Source: Crambe crambe (taxonomy: Eukaryota > Porifera > Demospongiae > Poecilosclerida > Crambeidae). Taken from it: a DNA stretch of 64,000 nt. The position numbers and the translations under genes are program-made. Position 1 is the stretch's first letter. The number at the start of each line of letters is the position of its first letter. The stretch is taken from NCBI GenBank assembly GCA_963924555.1, contig OZ004593.1, forward strand, positions 6,072,480 to 6,136,479, in the 5' to 3' direction. A model generated the notes under the pieces. It ran no database searches and was not told the origin of the DNA. It saw nothing but the letters and a program-made list of their open reading frames with translations. Below are positions 41,428 to 52,034 of the stretch, piece by piece.

Positions 41428-41765
41428 TAGGCCTGAGCTAATTATTCAGGAATAATTTTTTGAATAATAGGTAGCTTCTTTCAGAAATTGAATAATAGGC
41501 TCTAACTGAGACATCTTTGATGCTTCAGTACAATAATCGATGAGTTAATGAACTATGTAATAGTTATGACTGTCAATCCTGTCAATGTACATCCTTAATA
41601 ATGATCCTTATTACTTGTCTCTAGCCACATTGGTCAGTCAGTCAGAGTGTTGTCATCACTCTGTTTTGAATAATAGGGGGCTGTCTCTTGAATAATAGGG
41701 AGCAAAATGTTGAATAAAATACTTGAATAATGGGCATCTATATATGAATAATTAGCTCAGGGCTA
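41428..41765. mobile_element. hAT-like MITE with 8 bp target duplication
   Basis: Inverted termini 'taggcctgagctaattattc' (left) and 'tagccctgagctaattattc' (right, inverted), flanked by 8 bp duplicates ATAAGAAG (41420-41427 and 41766-41773). The homologous segment at about 37006-37030 shows a single uninterrupted ATAAGAAG, which confirms the insertion. Interior is rich in 'gaataatagg'. 338 bp with no coding capacity. Confidence 0.88.
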
Positions 41766-41935
41766 ATAAGAAGCAACAGGAGAAGAGAATAAGCTCCTAA
41801 TCCACTACTTGTTCCTGTTGTAGCCAAGTGTAGCAGCTAAGTGGCATCAACTTAAAGTTGTCTTGCATGCCGATTCTAAGGTGACCGGAATTACACTCCA
41901 ACCAGAATTATATATACCCTTACCTTACCTTGCTC

Positions 41936-41992
41936 AATCAATCTAAGTGAGACTACTATCATATTAGGATAGTAGTCTCACTTAGATTGATT
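41936..41992. repeat. Perfect hairpin at a duplication junction
   Basis: 25 bp arms (41936-41960 and 41968-41992) around a 7 bp loop. The left arm is the end of the copied segment (compare 37131-37145); the right arm is its inverse, followed by unrelated DNA. Confidence 0.9.
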
Positions 41993-43330
41993 ATGGGGCA
42001 GATCCAGAAAAAAAAGTAGGGGGGGGGGGTGCTAACTAACCCACACGCTTGCACACAGGAAATTTATTACAAAACCACACCAGAAAATTGTAGGCTTATA
42101 ATTATATTCATTAATAGATACAGAAACACCATTACAGTAGTTTTCTTGGATGTTTTCTTGTAAAATGATTAACTGCATCATCCAAAAATGTTACAATGAA
42201 TGTGTAATAGAGTGAGATCACTAAATCTGTCCTCCATCATTGTTGTTCTTAGGAAAGGTTTTACTCAGCGTAGAGCAGAGAAGGTCTTTCTGCCTCAGCT
42301 AAAAGGAATTGTGCTCAGTATTTTCAATAAGGTGGGAACATTCGTTCATTTAGAGCATCTATTGGGCTGTCTGGTAACTGATCTGGCTCACAGTGGATGA
42401 TTTTATGTTTCCAACATTGAAGCACAATTTGTAATGAGAGTGGAGCAGGTAAATAATCTGGTTGAGTGAGGCAAAGTCTTCAATATTGGTTTGCCAATCA
42501 TCTGTCTTGGAGATAACACTGGGAACCAAACAGAACCAAAGAGTTGCTATCCTTTTGCATTAGATGAAACCTATCCTCCAACTCCTGTAGGAGATGATCC
42601 AAGAAAGGGAATTGTCAAAGACCTTCTATAGCTAGTACTTCTGCCTCAACATTGGCCTGCTGTGTTTGCCTGATCCACCCTTAGACTCAGTATTTGTCTA
42701 GATACCCTAAACACACTAGCTATATTATAGGTAAGTCGAGCTGCTAGGAAGGTCACAGTTACGAACATTGCCTGCGCCTGACTTCCGCGAGGAGGCTTAG
42801 CGAGAAAATTTGGGAAAGCCACACCCACTTACCAGAAACAACGCCCACTTTCAATGCTAATTATTATTAATTTTATACGGGTCTTGTTGGTTTCTCACTG
42901 GCAATTATGAAGGAATCAATGAAGCAGTTGCTACAGAGTATATATAATGGTGGTCATAGCTATGGCTCTCTTCTGCTTTCTCGGGATTGTTTATAGCCTA
43001 GCTTCTGATCTTGCTACGTTTATAGGCTCTCTTGCTACATTTTTAGACGATCTCACTATTATGCTGTCATGTTGGTTTTCTTCCTCTCAGTACTGGCTCT
43101 CTTCTGTTCTTGATTCAGTGGAGTAGGAATAGGGGGGCAGGGGGGGGGGGCTATTGCCCCCCCCCCCCCCCCCCCAATACTATAGATGGAGGGGCACTGC
43201 CCCCCAATAATAATATGAAGAGTATATATTGAAAGTAAAAATATAGCACCAAGGACCAAGCAATTACATCCATGAATGTTGTCATTGTAGTGTGATGTCA
43301 GCAATTTCACTGCTGCTTGCTGACTGTTAT
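41993..43330. other. Insertion plus duplicated flank, no recognised gene
   Basis: About 680 bp from 41993 to 42670 has no counterpart in the R4 block and begins and ends with no clear terminal repeat. A 66-residue frame at 42200-42400 resembles nothing I know. From 42680 to about 43130 the sequence copies 37165-37730. A G/C homopolymer-rich palindrome (poly-G then poly-C) lies at 43134-43206, probably part of a miniature element. Confidence 0.5.
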
Positions 43331-43786
43331 CTAATGCATATGCTCAATTTAGCAACATAATCTTGAATACTTGAGTTGCAAGTGAAGTTTGGTGGCAGTT
43401 ACGTAGCCGTGTGAAAGCTGGTATCTTTAAAGAACAGTCCAATTTTTATCTATGAAGAGCCACTTCCTACTCCTCCGGTCCCACACATTCCCTTTGTGTA
43501 TACGGGCTTGACCTGGTCATTCACATCTTTTTCAACTGTGAGGAAGATGTTAGCCAACATAATCTTGAACACTTGAGTTGCAAGTGAAGTTTGGTGGCAG
43601 TTATGTAGCCGTGTGAAAGCTGGTATCTTTAAAGAACAGAGATCTGCAGGGGCTGCTTAACTTAATTTTCTATAGGCAAATAGCTAGGTACCAGAGGTTG
43701 TGTTGCTAATGGGAGGTTTCTAAGTTAACAAAAGGTTCTGTAGGTTTCTAATAGTTCATTGTTTTCCCTACATAGCTACATACATG

Positions 43787-43889
43787 CACTGTAAAAATGA
43801 AACTGTGTACTGCACACTAAATTGTACACACTAAAAAGTGTGTATTGGGACAAATAGTGTGCAGTAAACACTTTCTTCTTTAGTACAGT
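43787..43889. mobile_element. MITE, CACTGTAAAAATGAAA family, copy 3
   Basis: Same inverted-terminal structure as the copies at 22649 and 33341. It lies in the segment copied from 33100-34300, so it was duplicated with it. Confidence 0.65.
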
Positions 43890-44315
43890 GTGGATAAGAG
43901 AGACAAAAGATCATCTCAACTCACAGTGGGACTTGTAGCAAATGGTGATAGCCCTGGCATCTGGACAATGCAGTCAAAGATCACTATATGACAGCTAGCT
44001 AGTTGCTTGCTTGATGGTATATGCTTATGTATCTGGTTTATTCTTAGATGGTTCCATGAAATTTTCCAATATACAGCATACCATTCTACCCTATGAAACA
44101 AAATAGTAAACACTTAATTGTAAAAGCACCTTTGAACCTAGCAACATGACATGTTAGAGCTCTCTCTATCACATCAGATGATCTTATTTGGTCAACTTCA
44201 ATCCAATGATGAATAATAGTCATAGCTGTACACACACACATTATTTACGTACATGTCAAGTTGTATAAACTGCAAGTTACTGTGTACATATCTATCTGAT
44301 AACTACAAGTGTTGT

Positions 44316-46925
44316 TCAACTGACAAGAGTTGTGATTTCAGCATACTCTGGAGCAGGGACTTTTGAGCCACTGATCTTCACTGCTTCATAGGCTTGGTTC
44401 TGCTCAAGATTAATTCCCTACAATTGATATGCAATGCCATAGCTAAATATTCCATCATTCACCACCAAGCTTATTTCACTTTCCTGTCTGTGAGTATCAA
44501 CATCTTCACTGGATATACATAACAGTTATTATAGATAAATTGACAGCTAAAGTTGTATTATCTTGTGCAAGGCTCACACTTTCGATTCGTCAACAGGTGT
44601 GTCCAGTTCAGTACGATTATGTTCTTTTCTTCTTGATCCTATGAGTATGAATTAATATGCAGAAATAATGCTTCAATGAAACTTCAAAAGAGGACACAGA
44701 TTAGGACTAGAGGTCCGTCCTCTTTCAGAGTCCTTCACTGGATGTGTCACAGCTGTAATTAACTAGACAGGCATCCTATAGCCCCAAATTAAATCTTTTT
44801 CACAGGAGTAGAAAGTAGCTACTAAAAGCAGAGTTCAAGACTAGTAATAGCATGCTTTTTCCCAGTAGATATAGCTATTAAAACAACCTTGTCTTCTTCC
44901 ATATAAATAGCCACAGGCAAATGCAACAGGAACCACACAGAATAAAAATACTAGTGATAACACAATGAAGGCAATGGAAGTGGCACTCAACTCTGTCTGA
45001 ATAGTAGCAACTGCAGCAAATATGTGGGGGTATATCATGATAGCTAGCTACATCATAGATAATATAGATACTCCGTATGGATGTAAAACGTTTCCGGATT
45101 TTAATCATTGTGGCAATTCAATCACTGTAACGTGCGGTCACAGACTACGTGCACGGATACAATAGGGTTTCTATGGCGGAATACATAGCCACTAGCGCTG
45201 GGGATGGGCTCATGAAAATTACACCCGGTGCACTGACCCTATCCCAGCATTATCATGTGGATGAAAATCTAACAAAAAATAGCTATCAGCCATTATTGAG
45301 CTGAGTCTTGAGTTGCTATGACAATATTTCACATTAATTTTGTTTTTACTTTCTCCTAGTCTCCCACAAGGTAAGGATTTTCAGGTTGCTCTTTTTTTTT
45401 TCAATGCATGATGATAAGTGCTATTATAATCTAACAAAAGTATTATTTCAGTCCAAGTAACTAAATAATACCATCTTCCTTAATGTTTTGGGAGTTAGAA
45501 CACTGTCCTCAAACGTTACAGTGATTATTCCGCAAAAACTCCGTATATCATCCGTATACGCGGTCCACCGGAGGTACTATATTATCCATGGCTACATATA
45601 CAATTGACAAATTAACGTCATTATGATGCACCGGTAATACATACAAGGGTTATGTTTACAATTACCATTTAATGTTGGAAAAGGTAAGGTGTCAAAACCT
45701 GTAGGACTAGGACACATCATCATTCCACCAGTGGTGTTGTCTCTGTAGACTAAGCAAGCAGTTTGCATTACAGTATTAATGTATTCAACAATACTTACTT
45801 ATACTCCTTGAAGAAGATGTTTGATTTCCGATACTGTTTACTGCCACAATATAATAGGTGTAGCACGTGTTCTCCATTAACCCACTGATTGACAAGTTGC
45901 CTGTGAGTGATAGAGACGTCTCGTTCCTCCTATTACCTTCAGAGTCCACCAGAACTAATGTGTACTTCATCACTGGGTATGCTGGACATGTCGTGGACTC
46001 CTAAAAAAAAATAAATTATTGTAACTATCATTAAGTTCTAACAGTCTATTAACATTGAATTGAACAATCAGTGTGTCAGCCTTAGCCAGAGAGTGCTGGA
46101 GTGAGTCCTCTACAGCTGATATGTCAGGTAACGAGGGGAGACTCCTAGTGATTATCTCATTTGAATTAGTAACTCCAGCCTCATTGAGAGCTGAAACTTG
46201 AAACCGGTAGACATCACAGTTGGGGATGTTGTCAGTGAATATGTAGTACAGATTTCTTATTCCTCTCTCAGTAAGTGGTTCGGTATTGGAGGCGTTCAGG
46301 TTGGTGACATTCAGTGTGAAGTTGAACTCCACTCTCTCGATGGCTGAGAAAGACCAGGAGATGTTCAGAGATCCTATCCCATTCTCCACTGCAGTCAGGT
46401 TGCTGGGAACTGAGGGTGGACCTGGATAGCACGTGTAGATAAGATGAAGTTAGCTACTTTGTAATCCATTAGACATACCATAGAATATTACAATCACTTG
46501 GCAACTTGGCACAATATCTTGTTGACCATCTTTTGTTGACTCACACACTATACTAATACCATTATTTTCTCCTGTAGAGTTCACTGTGAGTTGAGTTGAC
46601 CTTCCATTTGGAGCAATGACTCCTGTTATACCACGATTAGTAAGAATACGAAGTCCATCAATTAGTAGTGAGAGGTCCCCAGGGACATCTCTATCCCTAA
46701 TTTTCCAATCCCTAATACTATATCCTTCAGCAACTGAACAGTTGAGCTGCACTTGTCTGCCAAAGGGGGCCACTGCAGATCTTGGATCAGGTTGTTCTAT
46801 GAATGCTAAAAATGAAGGAAATTAACTATGATCGATCTAGTAGTTCGCTAGGTACCTTGATTTCGTTCACAAGAGTTGGACTGTGCAGCTATAAGGATAA
46901 TCATAGCTAGGACAAATTTAGACAT
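44316..46925 (-). CDS. Receptor R6: Ig-FN3-FN3-TM, tail splice donor mutated
   Basis: Exons: 46925-46856 (signal peptide SKFVLAMIILIAAQS), 46805-46479 (Ig-like, LNCSVAEGYSIRDW and IVCEST), 46421-46054 (FN3), 46000-45799 (FN3), 45749-45666 (linker), 45010-44888 (TM: ATSIAFIVLSLVFLFCVV), 44638-44578, 44508-44475, 44417-44316 (tail). Phases agree; 456 residues if all splice. However, the donor after 44475 reads ATAAGC instead of the GTAAGC seen in R4, from one substitution at 44474. Without splicing the frame reads on and stops at the acceptor (44420-44418), removing the QAYEAV and PEYAEI motifs. The ectodomain is almost identical to R7; TM and tail are R4-like. Confidence 0.8.
45066..45570. mobile_element. 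Possible inverted-repeat insertion in an R6 intron
   Basis: Lies between the linker and TM exons. 'actccgtatggatg' near the left and inverted 'atacggatgatatacggag' at the right, with a second inverted pair 'aatcactgtaacgt' further in. No target duplication established. Confidence 0.4.
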
Positions 46926-46930
46926 ATTTC
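45698..46930 (-). repeat. Inverted duplication arm 1 (R6 ectodomain)
   Basis: About 1.23 kb nearly identical, in opposite orientation, to 62462-63722. Homology starts a few bases before the ATG and ends at the 3' end of the linker exon, so it covers the ectodomain exons and introns and stops before the TM. Confidence 0.88.
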
Positions 46931-46973
46931 ATTAGTCTCGCGCGGTCCACGTACACGCGTACGCAGAAGTATG

Positions 46974-47561
46974 TAGTCTCGCGCGCCAGACCTTTCTGCG
47001 GACGGAGGGGAGGTAACTGGTAACTATTGACAGGTTTTCGTGGACCTCCGGAATGTTGTAGTCACATGATAATCAGATGATTACACGAGAGCTAGCGCGC
47101 GCTCAGAGAGATTGCAATCACTTGATCATGAGCGGATTGACTTTAAACTACAACTATTGAACTGGAGGACGTCCTTCTCAATTTGTCAAACACAGAAAGA
47201 GATTTACCACTGCCAGTAGGAAGGCTCACGAAAGTATCTCGACCAGAGAGAAAATGTTTCATGATCTCTCCTTGCTTTTCACGAAGACTAGAATAGCCCA
47301 TTTCTTTTGTGGCATCTTATTCTGGCATTTTAAATATTTAAATCTCTTTCTCCTAACTGCGATTGATAGTTTGCCACGTGAACTTTAGATAATCCATCTG
47401 ATAATCTCGTGACAGCAACACCCATTTTTAAAAATCTGAAATCTGATTGGTTCCACCAAGATTCTGGCGGAGGTCCACGAAAACCTGTCAATAGTTACCA
47501 GACCTTTCCCTCCCCTTCCCCCTCCCCTTCTGTCCGCAGAAAGGTCTGGCGCGCGAGACTA
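46974..47561. mobile_element. Mutator-like (Pack-MULE-type) element with long inverted termini
   Basis: 588 bp. Left terminus 'tagtctcgcgcgccagacc' runs about 75 bp to 'gacctccg'; the right terminus is its inverse with a roughly 20 bp indel. Flanked by 9 bp duplicates AGAAGTATG (46965-46973 and 47562-47570). Long inverted termini plus a 9 bp duplication are typical of Mutator-like elements. The interior carries a RecQ-helicase coding fragment. Short relatives with TAGTCTCGCG ends lie at 56393 and 56613. Confidence 0.82.
47140..47316 (-). pseudogene. RecQ-like helicase fragment captured inside the element
   Basis: Minus-strand frame reads KEMGYSSLREKQGEIMKHFL then SGRDTFVSLPTGSGKS, the Q-motif/motif I (Walker A) segment of RecQ-type DEAD helicases. 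Only about 55 residues are present and neither end continues as a gene. Confidence 0.75.
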
Positions 47562-47589
47562 AGAAGTATGGTGGCATCCTGCACGAGAA

Positions 47590-47710
47590 TACTATTCCGA
47601 GAATCCGGGATTGCTATCCCGAGAATCAGGGATTGCTATCCCGAGAATCCGAGTTTTTCCGAGAGTCCGGGAAGTTTTTCCGAGAGTCCGGGTAGCCTCT
47701 GCGAGAATCC
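47590..47710. repeat. Minisatellite of ccgagaatccggg type
   Basis: Tandem imperfect units 'ccgagaatccgggattgcta' then 'tttttccgagagtccggg'. The plus-strand frames here are repeat artefacts. Confidence 0.85.
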
Positions 47711-47837
47711 GATTCCGGTGTCATAAAGTTTTGGGGATATTAATTTTTATCATTGAATCTACAGATAATAGCTATAGGAGGTCGTTAAATCTATGTTGGA
47801 TTCTTGCTGAAAGTGTGGTAGAGGAATCTGACCTATT

Positions 47838-47838
47838 A

Positions 47839-47890
<52 letters not shown>
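47838..47890. repeat. (ATT)n microsatellite
   Basis: About 17 ATT units. Confidence 0.95.
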
Positions 47891-48930
47891 CATTAAAATA
47901 AAATAAGCATTATGAAACTAAACAAAATAATAGTAGTAGTTGTAGTAGTGATTAAAAATTAATATGGATAAAAATTAATGCAAGCTAATAAACAGTACAT
48001 GATGATAAAATAAGTACTAGCTATAGATAGGCTAACTTACCCAGCTTGAACTGAATATTTCACTCTCCCTCACTTTTATTTTATCAGCTATGTAGCAATA
48101 GATATAAAGCGCGCGAGGACTGGGAGTCCCTGGGTCCCCATATCTACGGTAGATTTAGGGACGGGGGGTCCCTAGAACTACGGGGTCCCCAAAACTCGGG
48201 ATTATCAGCTAGCTAGCTAGATAGCTGCGCTGCGCGCATATGGTGTAGCGGATATACCCTTTACCAACTATCTGAGCTGCATGATATGAAGCGTCTTTCT
48301 ACAACTATATCTGAACCCAGCTCATCTAAGAATCACAAGATTCACTGAAAACCAGTTAGAAACTGAGAAATATTTTCTATTCTACAGACCCTAAAGAAAG
48401 AATTAATTTCTAAATTTTCAGAGGTAATTCCCACCTTGAAAGATATCATCAGTGGAAAGGTAGGTAGTTAGGTAGCTAAGTACAAGTAGGTGGGTAATTG
48501 CATGAAGATCCCCCCCTCCCTCCCTCCCTCCCCCAGGTCCCCTCTTCTCTCCATGATGAATATATGACTGGATCCTGTGGAATGCGTAGTCCCGTATCGA
48601 ACTTCACGTGATATAGCGCGTGATAATGCGTTAATTCGCTGTCAAAATCGACGCGTAGTAACGTCATCTCACGTAAAAAGTCGCAGATTACGTGTTATTA
48701 AGAAAAGTAGCATCCCTAATGTGAGTTCCAAAAATCACCTACATCCACTTCTAATTGCTCACAATGGAGTCCTTGGCACTAGTAACTACCCTAATATCAT
48801 TACTGGCACCAGTCACTATCATACACCTCACATCACAACCCACCCTAGGATGTCACTAACTGATGAAAAAGTGATCATTACAAATGATTATTATTTTCAA
48901 AAAAATAACAAAAAGAATAACATAAGTAGT
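47891..48930. other. Non-coding, repeat-derived
   Basis: No gene recognised. 48120-48205 carries 'gggtcccc' repeats related to the array at 58600-60460. The plus-strand frame at 48577-49002 overlaps the piggyBac remnant and is not supported. Confidence 0.5.
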
Positions 48931-50631
48931 TCAAAACTGGTGAAATTCAGCAAAGCAAGTAATCTTGCAGAGCCGAACTTTACAAAAAAAATATGCAAAT
49001 GATGTAAATTTCACTGGGTTCCTGTTCTTCAGCACACACTGACAACATCTACCCCTTTTCAAATCTACATCAATGGACCTAACGAGATGACATGAACCTT
49101 TGGGATCCTCCTCCATGCTATAGTCTCTAGAGGCCAACCTCTTTCTACACCTACTCTGCTTAAACAAGAGGTGAACCAATCGCAGCCTAAAATCCAACAA
49201 CTTTATGGGGGTCTGCTTATAGTAAGTGCAGTTGTGCTTATACAAAATAAAAGCATTATCAACTGCGTAGTCAAGAAACAGAAAGAATGGACGCAATAGC
49301 CATAGGTCTTTCTAAGCTGGCTAAGACGGTCAACACCTCCCATGAACTTATTGTAAGCTGGCAAGACTGGGGGGACAGACTGATACCGAAGAACACCTTC
49401 TTTTTGTACCCTGGGAACTTTATCCTCCATATGTTCGGGAAATACACATTTGAAACTAAGGACACTACCTTACGGTCATGGAAGACATAATAGCATGTCT
49501 CGTTCACTATTTGGTCACCCTCCTTTTCTTTAACTGTTTCTGCTACATAGCTACCTGCTGGTGGCTTAACGCCCTTTAAACTCTCGGGAAATCCACATGC
49601 CCTCTGCTTAATTGTTCCTGCAAAATATATCTGACACTCAGCCAACCACTTCACAAGAGGCCCACTAGAATAGAAATTATCGCAGTACAACACATGGTTC
49701 AAATTGGTAAAGGGACTAACCAGATCTTGAACTACCTTTATACGTAACTAAACCCTTCTCTGCTACACGTTTTCCTGTCATCAGATCAGTGGGCTTTCCC
49801 AGATAGACTCGAAATGTGCACAGATACCCACAGCACGAACAGCAGCAGCACCATATTTTAAATCTGGTTTTTTTTGGCATGCACACCTTCCCCCTAGCAC
49901 GGCCCTTGTATTTAACCATGGCCTCGTCCACAGAAAGTTCCTGACCAGGAGAATAATTGCTTAAAAAGGTACTGGAAAGAACATCTAATACTGGCTGAAA
50001 TTTACGGGTCAAACCGGTATCACTTGGGGACACTTTATCATCATCTACAACATGCAGGTTGGACCATATCTGCCAAAATCTAGTCCTTGTCATGTGCTTC
50101 TGCACCTCTGGTATTCCTAGTAACCCATCCCTGCTCCAAATATCCCCTATTCTGGGCAATTTATGTATCCCCATTGCTAAGTTCACCCCAAAGAACGTAT
50201 ACAATTCACTCCTAGTTACATCAATCCAATTACGATGTCTCTGCGATGTGCATATCTATTGGTCTCCTCTACAATTAAATCACAAAGGGTCTGTGGCCAA
50301 AGCATGGTCAGGAAATCTAACTCATTATTTGAGCGGGGATCCGTATGCAAATAAGGACCCTCAATGCCAAGGTATTCAGGGTACAAACCAGACTGAAGGG
50401 ACACCTTTAATGCTTGCTTACTAGCAAGCTTGCGGTGTTTAGAAGTAGGTCTAAGTCCCTCCAGATCAATGTCTTCTTCTTCTTCTTCTTCTTCTTCTTC
50501 TTTATCTTCTTCCTTTTCCTCTTCTTTTTCTTCTCTTCTTCTTCTTCTCCTTCACCTCCAACTCCATCTTCGGATCGGTATCCAGCTTCAGAGCCATCTC
50601 CATCATCAGAATCTGAGGCTAGTATAAACAC
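48931..50631 (-). pseudogene. piggyBac-type transposase (PGBD-like), frameshifted
   Basis: Cut-and-paste transposase relic. The family order is clear: acidic/Lys-rich N-terminus (50631-50407), FFGVNLAMGIHKLPRIGDIW and MTRTRFWQIWSNLHVVDDD, catalytic Asp regions ELSVDEAMVKYKGR, YCDNFYSSGPL and YNKFMGGVDRLSQLRKTYG, and a C-terminal zinc-ribbon-like CCQCVLKNRN. The frame changes at least four times (about 50245, 49737, 49400 and 49300), so no full enzyme can be made. All three catalytic Asp positions remain recognisable, so decay is recent. No TTAA-flanked termini were identified. Confidence 0.88.
50471..50555. repeat. TCT/TTC microsatellite within the transposase N-terminus
   Basis: Encodes the poly-Lys/Glu run of the transposase relic on the minus strand. 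Confidence 0.85.
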
Positions 50632-50739
50632 ATGATAGTCACATGATAGTCATTACAAACCACACCCCATCATGAGATTATTATATTAATAGAGGAGCCA
50701 CACCCACAAAATAATAATAACATGCCCACATCCTTTATA

Positions 50740-51930
50740 TTAAGCACAACAATGGGCACACCCCTTTCTTGCCGAGATAATGGGAGCCATACTCCTTTTC
50801 TTGCTAAGCCACACCCTTTCCTGCTAATTAAACATTTCCTACAATACCTCTACTCTTTCTCGCTAACCACACCCATTTCCTGCTCATTTAACGACTTTCC
50901 TGTACAATAATACACTTTTTTGCTAACCACATCCATTTCCTGCTCATTTAACATTATTTCTAACCAACCACACCTATTTCCTGCTCACTAAACAACTTTC
51001 TCACACAATAATACCCTTTTCTTGCCATTTCCTGCTCATTTAATAAACTTCTTGCTACGGTAATACCTTTTCTTGCTAACCACACCCATTTCCTGCTCAT
51101 TAAAGCTAATTAAATGCTAATCCTACCCTTTTCTCACCAACCACACACATTTCCTGCTCATTAAACAACTTCTTGCTAATTAAACCATAATAATATCTAA
51201 CCACACCCATTTCCTGCTCATTAAACAACTTCTTAACTACGGTAATACCTTTTCTTGCTAACCACACCCATTTCCTGCTCATTAAAGCTAATTAAATGCT
51301 CTTTTCTTGCTATTTACTGCTCAATTAACACGAAATATCCCAACCACACACATTTCCTGCTCATTAAACAACTTCTTGCTAATTAAACCACAATAATACC
51401 TAACCACACCCATTTCCTGCTCATTAAACAACTTTCTTGCACAAAATACCCTAACCACACCCATTCCCTCCTCATTAAAGCCAATTGAAGGCTAATCATA
51501 CCCTTTTATTGCTATTTACTGCTAATTTATAACCAATTTCTTGCTAATTAAACCACTAACCACATCCATTTCCTGCTCACTGAAGCTAATTAAAGGCTAA
51601 TCATACCCATTTACTGCTCAATTAACACGAAATACCTAATTTATAACCAACTTCCTGCTCATTAAACAACTTCTTGCTAATTAAACCACGATAATACCTA
51701 ACCACACCCATTTCCTGCTCATTAAAGCTAATTAAAGGCTAATCATACCCAAATACCTAAAATCTAACCAACTTCCTGCTCATTAAACAACTTCTTGCTA
51801 ATTAAACCACGATAATACCTAACCACACCCATTTCCGGCTCACTTTCTTGCACAAAATACCCCAACCACACCCATTTCCTGCTCATTAAAGCTAATTAAA
51901 GGGTAATCATACCCTTTTACTCCTCAAATA
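50740..51930. repeat. 1.2 kb minisatellite array
   Basis: About 25 degenerate copies of units built from 'ccacacccatttcctgctca', 'ttaaacaacttcttgctaat' and 'taaaccacaataatacc'. Unit length varies as sub-blocks are lost or gained. No coding capacity. It separates the piggyBac relic from the reverse-transcriptase element. Confidence 0.9.
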
Positions 51931-52034
51931 ACACTGTGAAAAGAAAATATTACAATATATTGAGGATTGAGTTAGAGGATGACTAGAGGGAGAGTAATGT
52001 CTGTCTGTTCACTCAGATACCTGTGATTCTTGAG

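Noticed and set aside
42200..42400. 66-residue plus-strand frame
   Set aside because: No recognisable motif or splice context; left as unclassified insertion DNA.
47409..47901. Plus-strand frames of 105 and 96 residues
   Set aside because: They run through the element's inverted terminus, a minisatellite and an (ATT)n run.
48220..48300. tRNA-like string 'tggtgtagcggata'
   Set aside because: Resembles an A box, but no B box or cloverleaf can be formed; no tRNA gene is supported anywhere in the window.
50740..51930. Regular repeats considered as a CRISPR array
   Set aside because: Units vary in length, have no unique spacers, and the DNA is eukaryotic.
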